IMG/VR virus record: IMGVR_UViG_3300023192_001830
Span: 1 to 26,972 of that record
DNA: 26,972 nt
Direction: 5' to 3' (one strand)
Source of the DNA: a virus
Every line of letters starts with the position of its first letter. Positions within the stretch are counted from its first letter, which is position 1. Made by a program: the position numbers and the translations under genes. The notes under the pieces were generated by a model. That model ran no database searches. It saw nothing but the letters and a program-made list of their open reading frames with translations, and was not told the origin of the DNA. Positions 1-5,289 of the stretch are shown in pieces.

Positions 1-2
1 TA

Positions 3-188
3 ACTATATCAGTAGCCTGGGCAGCGATGGGAAACCAGATGAGTAACCATATAATAAGCGAAGATATACACATGGATTACCGAGAACTAAAAGGCGAATT
101 TGTTACAAGGGAAACATACGATAATGAAGTAAAATTTATGAACGAAAAATTAGACCGTATAGAGAAACTATTATTGGATAGACAATAA
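3..188 (+). CDS. small phage protein with coiled-coil tail, 5' end outside window
   Basis: An open frame runs from the left edge to a TAA at 186-188, so the gene may start upstream. Internal ATGs at 27, 39 and 72 would give proteins of about 53, 49 and 38 residues. The readable end is charged and predicted helical (MDYRELKGEFVTRE, then NEKLDRIEKLLLDRQ), with heptad-like leucine and isoleucine spacing that suggests a short coiled coil. The residues before ATG 27 (TISVAWAA) are mildly hydrophobic and could be the end of a membrane segment. It lies just upstream of membrane proteins and a lysozyme, so a role in lysis is possible, but this is inferred from position only. No family is recognised. 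Confidence 0.5.
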   Translation, partial: TISVAWAAMGNQMSNHIISEDIHMDYRELKGEFVTRETYDNEVKFMNEKLDRIEKLLLDRQ

Positions 189-190
189 TT

Positions 191-253
191 ATGCCCTGTG
201 TTAACTCCTTACCATGTTACCCACATAAAAACCTCCTCAGTTAGGCAGGGCAT
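191..253 (+). promoter_or_regulatory. hairpin enclosing a ribosome binding site
   Basis: ATGCCCTG (191-198) is perfectly complementary to CAGGGCAT (246-253), and TAACT (202-206) is complementary to AGTTA (239-243). Together they give a 13-bp stem broken only by a 3x2 internal loop. The right arm contains AGGCAGGG (243-250), the best ribosome binding site for a TTG start at 258. The folded mRNA would hide that site. Regulation of lysis-gene translation is inferred; the complementarity is directly visible. Confidence 0.5.
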
Positions 254-257
254 AGCT

Positions 258-494
258 TTGGATTTTGTAGAATATGGAATGGTCGGTGTAGTCGCAGTAT
301 TGTTTGTAGGCTTGATTAAGTTTCTTCAAAAGATAATAATTGATAAATTAGATAATGTTGAAGGTATTACCATTAAGTTAATAGATAGATGGAATAAGTC
401 TGATTTACAAGCGGATGATAGGCATGAGAGATTATTAGAAGAAATGAGTAGAATAAAAGAAGGGTTACATTATTTAAAAGGAAAGGCAGGCTAA
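258..494 (+). CDS. small membrane protein with cytoplasmic coiled coil, lysis module
   Basis: The frame is also open from a GTG at 198, but no ribosome binding site precedes that codon and its first 20 residues do not look protein-like. The TTG at 258 has AGGCAGGG seven bases upstream, so it is preferred (78 residues). From there, one hydrophobic segment (about residues 7-18, MVGVVAVLFVGLIKFL region) is followed by a charged helical tail ending ERLLEEMSRIKEGLHYLKG. One N-terminal membrane helix plus a coiled coil is seen in several phage lysis accessory proteins (XhlA-like), but no family motif can be assigned. It sits between another small helical protein and a holin candidate. An ATG at 279 is a further possible start. 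Confidence 0.55.
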   Translation: MDFVEYGMVGVVAVLFVGLIKFLQKIIIDKLDNVEGITIKLIDRWNKSDLQADDRHERLLEEMSRIKEGLHYLKGKAG

Positions 495-495
495 A

Positions 496-564
496 ATGAG
501 TGATTATTTAACATGGACTAATGGGTTTTATCTGTTAGGATTAATTCGTATAGGAGTATTATAA
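496..564 (+). CDS. 22-residue micro-ORF coupled to holin candidate
   Basis: ATG at 496 follows GGCAGG (485-490) by five bases. The peptide, MSDYLTWTNGFYLLGLIRIG plus VL, is hydrophobic in its second half. Its TAA overlaps the ATG of the next gene (TAATG at 562-566), and the next gene's ribosome binding site (AGGAG, 552-556) lies inside it. This is the geometry of translational coupling or a leader peptide. It may be a real small membrane peptide or only a device to time holin translation. It is too short for any homology argument. Confidence 0.4.
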   Translation: MSDYLTWTNGFYLLGLIRIGVL

Positions 565-860
565 TGGAATGGATTGCAGCGAAACTTGGAGTAGAAGTTG
601 TACAGTATGCAGCTGGAGGTGCTGTAGCTATTGGAGTTGCCTGGGCATTGAAAAAGATACCTAATGCAACAATTAAAGCAAAGTTTGGTGTGCTGATGTA
701 TGGTGCAGGAGTTACCTGTACTTTAGGATTGGCAAAGTTCAAATGGACAAAAAAGGTATGGAATAAGACTATTGAGCCTTATTTAGTGGATGCTATAGAT
801 AATATAGTAGCACATGGAATACAAGAGTTTGTTCGTGGTTTAAGGTCAGATAACGAATGA
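564..860 (+). CDS. putative holin (two membrane helices)
   Basis: This 98-residue protein has two hydrophobic stretches, about residues 12-30 (VVQYAAGGAVAIGVAWAL) and 41-57 (FGVLMYGAGVTCTLGLA), separated by a short basic turn (KKIPNATIKAK). A charged C-terminal tail follows. Small size, two membrane spans and a position immediately before the lysozyme gene fit a class II-type holin, which would permeabilise the inner membrane and release the endolysin. The start has AGGAG at 552-556 and overlaps the stop of the preceding micro-ORF. No holin family signature is recognised, so the assignment rests on topology and context. Confidence 0.6.
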   Translation: MEWIAAKLGVEVVQYAAGGAVAIGVAWALKKIPNATIKAKFGVLMYGAGVTCTLGLAKFKWTKKVWNKTIEPYLVDAIDNIVAHGIQEFVRGLRSDNE

Positions 861-879
861 AAGTCGTTGTAAGTTTTAA

Positions 880-1311
880 ATGGGAACTCGGGTAATGAAT
901 TATAAAAGACTCAAGGAAAGTGTTGAAAAGCATGAAGGCTTCAGCCGTAAAGTATACAAAGATACGCTTGGTATTGATACGATCGGGTATGGCTTTGCAA
1001 TCAAAGACTTGGTTCTCGAATCAGACATTGCCAGTATACTGCTGGACAGAAAACTCACAGACCTTATACTACAATGTTTCAATCGGTTTCAATGGTTAAG
1101 TCGGCAGCCCACTGTGATCCAGGAGACGGTGATTGAGATGTGTTACCAGTTGGGAGTAAGAGGATTCAGTAAGTTTGTAAAAACAATATCATTTTTAGAT
1201 GAAGGAGATTATCAGAAAGCGTCTATTGAAATGTTAAGATCAAAGTGGGCGGCACAAACGCCTAACCGGGCGATTGAACTAAGCGCGAATGTAAAAGGGT
1301 GTATCTCTTGA
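880..1311 (+). CDS. endolysin, GH24 lysozyme (T4 lysozyme-like muramidase)
   Basis: The product hydrolyses the N-acetylmuramic acid to N-acetylglucosamine linkage of peptidoglycan at the end of infection. The N-terminus has the GH24 active-site pattern: HEGF, YKDTLG, then DTIGYG. With spacing as in T4 lysozyme, the catalytic residues are Glu19, Asp28 and Thr34, all present. At 143 residues it is a single catalytic domain, close to the family's usual size, with no cell-wall-binding domain. No signal peptide is evident, so export would depend on the holin upstream. ATG 880 has no clear ribosome binding site. ATG 895 (MNYKRLKE) gives a T4-like N-terminus and is an equally good start, 138 residues. 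Confidence 0.93.
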   Translation: MGTRVMNYKRLKESVEKHEGFSRKVYKDTLGIDTIGYGFAIKDLVLESDIASILLDRKLTDLILQCFNRFQWLSRQPTVIQETVIEMCYQLGVRGFSKFVKTISFLDEGDYQKASIEMLRSKWAAQTPNRAIELSANVKGCIS

Positions 1312-1565
1312 TTCACTATTGAAAAATATATAAAGTAAAACATCATTTCTCGTCAAGGATAAAACTGGAATAAATCCCCTTATATTGGGTATATATACCC
1401 TTCTCTATTATATGTAGTAGTATAAGCAAAATAAACTCACCGCAACTAAATGAGTTAATAATGCAAAATACACAAAAACCTTATTGGCTCATTATTATGA
1501 CTGATTACTACCAATTACGCCCGATATTACCTGATTCCGACCACACACCACAAGGAAACCAATTC
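1312..1565. promoter_or_regulatory. non-coding control region before early genes
   Basis: About 250 bases separate the lysozyme from the first early gene if the ATG at 1566 is used. It is AT-rich. Promoter-like pairs on the + strand include TTGAAA (1319-1324) with CATCAT (1341-1346), and TTGGGT (1385-1390) with TATTAT (1406-1411), the latter with a short 15-base spacer. Neither is strong enough to be certain. A frame opens at ATG 1461, but its first 35 residues are poorly protein-like and lack a ribosome binding site. This is the most likely place for the switch from late to early transcription. Confidence 0.4.
1387..1400. promoter_or_regulatory. perfect 14-bp palindrome, candidate operator
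   Basis: GGGTATATATACCC reads identically on both strands. It overlaps the TTGGGT hexamer of a promoter-like pair and lies upstream of the HTH gene. A dimeric repressor or activator site is the natural reading. Only one exact copy was noticed. Confidence 0.45.
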
Positions 1566-1778
1566 ATGAGAGACTACCTAAAGGCTGAACAGGCTGCTGA
1601 TTATTTGCAAGTACATAAAAAAACATTGAACCAATACGCCAGGGAGGGGCGGATTCCAAGATACAAGTTCGGCGGAAATATCAGATATAAGGCGACGGAT
1701 TTAGCAGAATTTATTGAAAAGAACAGAGTGATACCAGATATGAACCGGGAAGCAGTCAAGGAGGTAATAACGAAATGA
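1566..1778 (+). CDS. excisionase/AlpA-family helix-turn-helix protein
   Basis: The product is a 70-residue protein. Residues 2-55 match the MerR-like HTH_17 fold used by excisionases and AlpA regulators: YLKAEQAADYLQVHKKTLNQ forms the helix-turn-helix, followed by the typical wing REGRIPRYKFGGNIRY and DLAEFIEKN. Such proteins bind DNA as recombination directionality factors or as transcriptional regulators. An upstream ATG at 1461 is in frame, but the 1566 start has AAGGA nine bases before it and begins where the family begins. As the first early gene, just after a palindromic control region and with no integrase in view, a regulatory role is at least as likely as excision. The stop overlaps the next ATG (ATGA). 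Confidence 0.8.
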   Translation: MRDYLKAEQAADYLQVHKKTLNQYAREGRIPRYKFGGNIRYKATDLAEFIEKNRVIPDMNREAVKEVITK

Positions 1779-1870
1779 ACTATGACAAATTTTTAGATCG
1801 TATGGCAGCAGCAACGGTGGCAGGAGCAGCTATTTATTTCACAATACATTTTTTAATCTACATCACATAA
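1775..1870 (+). CDS. 31-residue single-span membrane peptide
   Basis: ATG at 1775 overlaps the previous stop (ATGA) and is preceded by a near-consensus ribosome binding site, AAGGAGGT at 1758-1765, nine bases away. The peptide has a short charged N-terminus (MNYDKFLDR) and then one hydrophobic helix (AAATVAGAAIYFTIHFLIYI). The strong ribosome binding site and tight overlap argue that it is translated. Function unknown; early phage peptides of this type often act on the host envelope, but nothing here shows that. Confidence 0.6.
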   Translation: MNYDKFLDRMAAATVAGAAIYFTIHFLIYIT

Positions 1871-1889
1871 ACAAAAAAGAGAGGCGAAC

Positions 1890-2171
1890 ATGAAACACAC
1901 ACCAGGTAAATGGCAAGTAAAACAATGGAAAAGGGATCATTACGTACATGGTTTTGAAACCGTTATCACAGATGCAAGAGGTCACGGCTTATTTACATCA
2001 ACACAAAAAGGTAAAAGTAAGAAGGTTGAAGCCAACGCAAACCTAATCGCAACAGCTCCGGAAATGCTTCAAGCGTTGAAAGATTCATTAATGGTCTTGC
2101 ATGAATATCAGATAGAAGAATCAATACGAAATGAACTTTGGGATATAATCGCCAAAGCGGAGGGCAAATGA
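1890..2171 (+). CDS. conserved phage hypothetical protein (NANLIATAPEML type)
   Basis: This is a 93-residue protein of a type common in phage early regions. It opens with HTPGKW and contains a central EANANLIATAPEMLQAL signature followed by a helical C-terminus. No biochemical role is established to my knowledge. GAGAGG (1878-1883) lies six bases upstream of the ATG. Its stop overlaps the next start, so the two are probably translationally coupled. Confidence 0.8.
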   Translation: MKHTPGKWQVKQWKRDHYVHGFETVITDARGHGLFTSTQKGKSKKVEANANLIATAPEMLQALKDSLMVLHEYQIEESIRNELWDIIAKAEGK

Positions 2172-2452
2172 TGAGAATACAAATGCGAATTAAGTGTGCC
2201 GTGTGTCAATCGCCCATTACACATGACCTGACAAGACCGTTCGGATTACGGATAATATGTCCTTCATGCCCCAATGGCGGTCATTGGCAACCAAAGTCTA
2301 AAAAAGACAAATGGCACATCGCTAATGTGGAGGAGGAATTATCGGACATCAGTAATTCATCTTATAGAGACCAATGCAACTCTGACAGATTTGATTTAGC
2401 GGATGAATATGACGACCCAATCCAACGTGCAGAAATAAGAGCGGGCGCATAA
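2171..2452 (+). CDS. small zinc-ribbon protein
   Basis: From ATG 2171 this is a 93-residue protein with two CxxC pairs, Cys9/Cys12 and Cys30/Cys33, spaced as in a zinc ribbon. An acidic C-terminal half follows (NVEEELSDIS, DLADEYDD). GGAGGG (2159-2164) is six bases before this ATG. The ATG at 2168 overlaps the preceding TGA and would add one Met. Metal binding is inferred from the cysteines. The target (nucleic acid or protein) is unknown. It is one of several zinc-ribbon genes in this early region. Confidence 0.7.
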   Translation: MRIQMRIKCAVCQSPITHDLTRPFGLRIICPSCPNGGHWQPKSKKDKWHIANVEEELSDISNSSYRDQCNSDRFDLADEYDDPIQRAEIRAGA

Positions 2453-2453
2453 T

Positions 2454-2726
2454 ATGAACTGCCCGAACTGCGACAAAATAATGGATGAGATTGAATACGG
2501 CACAGCTGAGTCGGATGTATCCGAATTAGGTGATGGTTGTTTTGAATGTGGGTTATTTATTGATCCGGATGGTTGCGCAAGTTTTGACGATGAGTACGCC
2601 AAGCAAAGAGAGGCATTAACATTGCCCCGGACGGCAGATTCGCCTCCGCCCAAGTCCTCACGCATTTTTCATAGCTTTTTATGTAGTGAGGAGTCCGGGG
2701 TTGTTATCGAAAGAGAGGCAACATAA
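2454..2726 (+). CDS. small zinc-ribbon protein with atypical C-terminus
   Basis: This is a 90-residue frame. Cys3/Cys6 (MNCPNC) and Cys29/Cys32 (CFEC) form a zinc ribbon, and residues 1-55 look like a normal small protein. The last 35 residues (from about TLPRTADSPPPKSS) are low in typical coding character and coincide exactly with a branched inverted-repeat element at 2625-2700. The original gene may therefore have ended near there and been extended by an insertion. The stop (2724-2726) touches the ATG of the exonuclease gene. Function unknown. Confidence 0.65.
   Translation: MNCPNCDKIMDEIEYGTAESDVSELGDGCFECGLFIDPDGCASFDDEYAKQREALTLPRTADSPPPKSSRIFHSFLCSEESGVVIEREAT
2625..2700. repeat. 76-nt branched inverted-repeat element
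   Basis: The outer arms CCCCGGAC (2625-2632) and GTCCGGGG (2693-2700) are perfectly complementary. The inner arms TCCTCAC (2655-2661) and GTGAGGA (2686-2692) are perfectly complementary, and the inner right arm directly abuts the outer right arm. On the left side a GGC/GCC mini-hairpin (2633-2635 with 2642-2644) fills the gap, which gives a three-way-junction shape. It lies within a coding frame just upstream of the exonuclease gene. It could be a miniature mobile repeat or an RNA control element. Confidence 0.6.
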
Positions 2727-3676
2727 TGGAGTATATCTCCACAAAAGATATGAGCCGTGAGGAGTGGCTAAAACTACGCCCGACGTATTTGGGAGCATCG
2801 GAGTTTGGATCAGTCCTGGGGTTAAACAAATGGTCTACGCCATTGGACGTATACCGCATCAAGATGGGCGACAAGGTAATCGAGGACAATATACGTATGA
2901 AATTCGGCAGGGACGCAGAGGATTTGATTGCGGATTGGTTTATGGAAGAAACCGGTTTAACTGTTCACAGGGAAAATAAGATCAGGATACATTCCGATTA
3001 TTCATTTATTGGGACGAATCTGGATAGAATGATTGTAGGCAAAAACAGTGAAGGGACTGGCAGTTTACAGATTAAGACTGCATCGGATCGTGCTGTTCAA
3101 TCGTGGGAAGGCAACACGAACCTGAATTACTACGCACAGATACAGGGTGAGTTAGCTGTTACCGGATGGAGTTATGGTTATTTTGCGATCCTGGTTGTGG
3201 GGTTTGCCGGAGTCCAGGAGTTAAAGATTATCCGGTATGACAGGGATCAATCTTTCATTGATGATATGCTGCCAAAACTGGTGTCATTTTGGAAGGATCA
3301 CATTGAGAAGAATATTGCGCCGGAAGCGATTAACACGAATGATCTTTTAACGCTGTACCCCCAGAGCGAAGAAGGCAAAGAGGTTATAGCGGTCAAAGAG
3401 ACTTTAAATGTGTATAAAAGGCTGTTAGAGGTTAAGGAATCACTGGCTTTATTCAATAAGCAGAAGAAGCAATTGGAGCAAGAGATTAAGCTGGCGATGC
3501 GGGATGCAGAGCGGTTGACGCTGGACGGATTTGATCTTATTACGTGGAGATCGGCAGCCGCATCACGGAAGTTTGATACCGAGGGGTTCAAAAAAGATTA
3601 CCCATTATACTATGAGAAATACTTGAAAGCATTTAATGGTTCAAGGAGATTTCTTGTTAAAACACCACAGGAATAA
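2726..3676 (+). CDS. YqaJ-family (lambda exonuclease-like) recombination nuclease
   Basis: This 316-residue protein carries the YqaJ order of motifs: REEWLKLRPTYLGASEFG near residues 11-28, FGRDAEDLIADWF (60-72), GTNLDRM (96-102) holding the metal-binding Asp100, LQIKTAS (114-120) and YYAQIQGELAVTGW (135-148). The family resects 5' ends of double-stranded DNA to leave 3' tails for an annealing partner, and the next gene is a RecT, completing that pair. The usual glutamate of the D...ExK nuclease motif is Gln115 here, with Lys117 kept. Some RecB-like nucleases tolerate this change, but activity is not assured. A lysine-rich helix follows (about residues 220-262). AGAGAGG lies seven bases before the ATG. 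Confidence 0.88.
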   Translation: MEYISTKDMSREEWLKLRPTYLGASEFGSVLGLNKWSTPLDVYRIKMGDKVIEDNIRMKFGRDAEDLIADWFMEETGLTVHRENKIRIHSDYSFIGTNLDRMIVGKNSEGTGSLQIKTASDRAVQSWEGNTNLNYYAQIQGELAVTGWSYGYFAILVVGFAGVQELKIIRYDRDQSFIDDMLPKLVSFWKDHIEKNIAPEAINTNDLLTLYPQSEEGKEVIAVKETLNVYKRLLEVKESLALFNKQKKQLEQEIKLAMRDAERLTLDGFDLITWRSAAASRKFDTEGFKKDYPLYYEKYLKAFNGSRRFLVKTPQE

Positions 3677-3689
3677 AAAGGAGGCAGAA

Positions 3690-4706
3690 ATGTCAAAAGC
3701 AATAACAACCACAAATGGCAGCATCCGGGATAAAGCCCTTGCTGCTGTTAAAAAAGCGGATAAGGCTGGGACGATGCTGGGTCTTAAAGCGAATGATATC
3801 ACAGATATTATACGCACATATAGATCAGCCATAGCCCAAGCAATTCCGAGGCATCTTACGGTGGATCGTGTGATCCAGCAGGCGACTACGCTGGTATCGA
3901 GATCGCCGGCAATAGCCGAGTGCAGCGTTGAGTCTATTATCGGCGCAACCATGCAGGCATCCATATTGGGATTCCAGCCGGTGGCAGCACTGGGTCAATG
4001 TTACTTCGTTCCCTTTTACAATAAGAAGTCTGGGAAGAAGGAGGTGCAATTCATAATTGGGTATAAGGGTTACATTGATTTAGCCCGGCGATCCAATGAG
4101 ATCAAGAGCATCTACGGTTATCCGGTCTTTGAGAATGACACGTTTGAGTTTGAGTTAGGTCTTGAGCCAAAGCTGAAGCATATACCGGCGATCGGTCATC
4201 GGGGGAATCTTACCCATGCCTACGCAGTTGCCAAGTTCATTAATGGCGGGGAGGCATTTGATGTTGTTACCCGGGAAGATGTAATGAAGCGTAAGAACGT
4301 CTCACAGGCAAAAGGATCTGAGTTTTCACCCTGGAACACCTGGGAAGAAGAAATGTGGGTCAAAACGGCGATTAAGACCCTGCAAAAGTGGCTTCCGCTC
4401 TCTGTTGAGCAGCAGCAGACCATTGCAACGGACGAGAGTGTCATTAAGATTCAGTCCTTTGGCGTTGATGGAGAATTAAACCCGGATGCGGTAGAGATTC
4501 CTGATCCGGAGTTTGAGGAAGTGGCAGAGGAAGTGGCAGAAGAACCGGTGGATGACGGAATAAAGTCAGCCGAGGCTGAATTGAGTGATCATAAAGCGGC
4601 TTTAGAAAAAGCATCCAAGAAGCAGCAGGATAAGGCTGATGATGGGATACCACCGGAGTACGAAGAAGTACCGGTAGAAGCCTATGAAAAAGAAGAACTG
4701 TTTTAG
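3690..4706 (+). CDS. RecT-family single-strand DNA annealing protein
   Basis: The product is a 338-residue protein. Its core matches RecT: a helical N-terminus, AIPRHLTVDRVIQQATTLVS, then SIIGATMQASILGFQPVAALGQCYFVPF, VQFIIGYKGYIDLARRS, and a C-terminal WEEEMWVKTAIKTLQKWLP. RecT binds single-stranded DNA and pairs complementary strands, working with the exonuclease encoded immediately upstream. The start at 3690 is set by AAGGAGG (3678-3684), five bases away; an in-frame GTG further upstream would overlap the exonuclease. After residue about 255 there is a long acidic, low-complexity tail with an imperfect repeat (EEVAEEVAEE), ending in KEELF. That tail is an addition to the RecT core and may be a protein-interaction segment. 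Confidence 0.93.
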   Translation: MSKAITTTNGSIRDKALAAVKKADKAGTMLGLKANDITDIIRTYRSAIAQAIPRHLTVDRVIQQATTLVSRSPAIAECSVESIIGATMQASILGFQPVAALGQCYFVPFYNKKSGKKEVQFIIGYKGYIDLARRSNEIKSIYGYPVFENDTFEFELGLEPKLKHIPAIGHRGNLTHAYAVAKFINGGEAFDVVTREDVMKRKNVSQAKGSEFSPWNTWEEEMWVKTAIKTLQKWLPLSVEQQQTIATDESVIKIQSFGVDGELNPDAVEIPDPEFEEVAEEVAEEPVDDGIKSAEAELSDHKAALEKASKKQQDKADDGIPPEYEEVPVEAYEKEELF

Positions 4707-4724
4707 ACAAACGGTGTAGATGAT

Positions 4725-4781
4725 GGCGGCAGCAATATGCGGGTTATCAGAACATGGCAAACAATCGGTTTTGCTGCTGCC
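4725..4781 (+). promoter_or_regulatory. inverted repeat between recT and winged-helix gene
   Basis: GGCGGCAGCAA (4725-4735) pairs with TTGCTGCTGCC (4771-4781) over 11 positions with one G-U wobble, enclosing a 35-base loop. TATAAT (4789-4794) follows closely, overlapping the ATG at 4793, without a convincing -35. It is not a classical terminator because no T-run follows. An mRNA control or processing hairpin between two early genes is the best guess. Confidence 0.35.
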
Positions 4782-4792
4782 TCTCTAATATA

Positions 4793-5116
4793 ATGACTAT
4801 ATACCACAACACTAATTTATTAACAAAAAAAGAACTTATTTCTGCTGAAAAGAGAGCCAGCACGGAGACGGATATGGTGTATTCTCATTTCAAGTTTTGT
4901 CCAGGTCAGTGTTTTACTCCGGATGAGATTAGAGAGCGTATGCACCTGCCGGAGATAAAAATAATAGGAATCCGCAGGGCAATCACTAATTTAACGGCAG
5001 AGGGCTATTTACGAAAAACGGACAAGATGGGTATTGGCACGTCCGGTGTTAAATGTCATACGTGGGTCTTAAATGAGTCACGTGGTGAGCAAGTGCGGAT
5101 ATTTAAGATATGGTAA
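4793..5116 (+). CDS. winged-helix DNA-binding protein
   Basis: From ATG 4793 the protein has 107 residues. The central part (CFTPDEIRERMHLPEIKIIGIRRAITNLTAEGYLRKTD) has the helix, recognition helix and wing order of a winged-helix domain, followed by a strand-rich KCHTWVLN. This fits a small phage transcription or replication regulator. The frame also opens at ATG 4754, but those 13 extra residues are cysteine-rich and fall inside a hairpin. Neither start has a good ribosome binding site, so translation may be coupled to recT. The target is unknown. Confidence 0.6.
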   Translation: MTIYHNTNLLTKKELISAEKRASTETDMVYSHFKFCPGQCFTPDEIRERMHLPEIKIIGIRRAITNLTAEGYLRKTDKMGIGTSGVKCHTWVLNESRGEQVRIFKIW

Positions 5117-5259
5117 GCCTGATCCATACACTTGTAGACTTTTTCGGCATTATAATTGTGGGCGGTATAGCAATCGTCCTTTTATTCTTTGCCACCGGGG
5201 TTCTTATGGTTTGCCTTGATGAGTTGAGAATTTATTTGTACGGCAAAATTTCTAAATGA
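5110..5259 (+). CDS. 49-residue membrane protein
   Basis: ATG at 5110 overlaps the last codon and stop of the preceding gene. The product begins MVSLIHTLVDFFGI, followed by one long hydrophobic stretch (residues 11-36, including IIIVGGIAIVLLFFATGVLM), then a short positively charged tail (DELRIYLYGKISK). This is a clear single-span membrane protein. No strong ribosome binding site is present, so coupling is probable. The last codons lie in the first copy of an 18-bp direct repeat. Function unknown. Confidence 0.55.
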   Translation: MVSLIHTLVDFFGIIIVGGIAIVLLFFATGVLMVCLDELRIYLYGKISK

Positions 5260-5266
5260 GAAGTAA
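5249..5266 (+). repeat. 18-bp direct repeat, copy 1
   Basis: TTTCTAAATGAGAAGTAA, identical to 5794-5811. This copy contains the stop of the 49-residue membrane protein and precedes the zinc-ribbon gene that the two copies bracket. Confidence 0.75.
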
Positions 5267-5289
5267 GTAGTTTGATAAATTAGATCGAG

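Noticed and set aside
1461-1565. Longer N-terminus for the HTH protein from ATG 1461
   Set aside because: There is no ribosome binding site, and the extra 35 residues do not resemble the family, which begins at MRDYLKAEQAADYL.
2625-2700. tRNA-like length and paired ends
   Set aside because: The element is 76 nt with a paired 8-bp end, but neither strand has a T-arm with TTCGAAT, a proper D-arm or a 7-base anticodon loop; the inner loop is 24 bases.
2625-2705. Hammerhead-type ribozyme from the three-way junction
   Set aside because: The conserved CTGATGA core is absent on both strands, and GAAA occurs only outside the outer stem.
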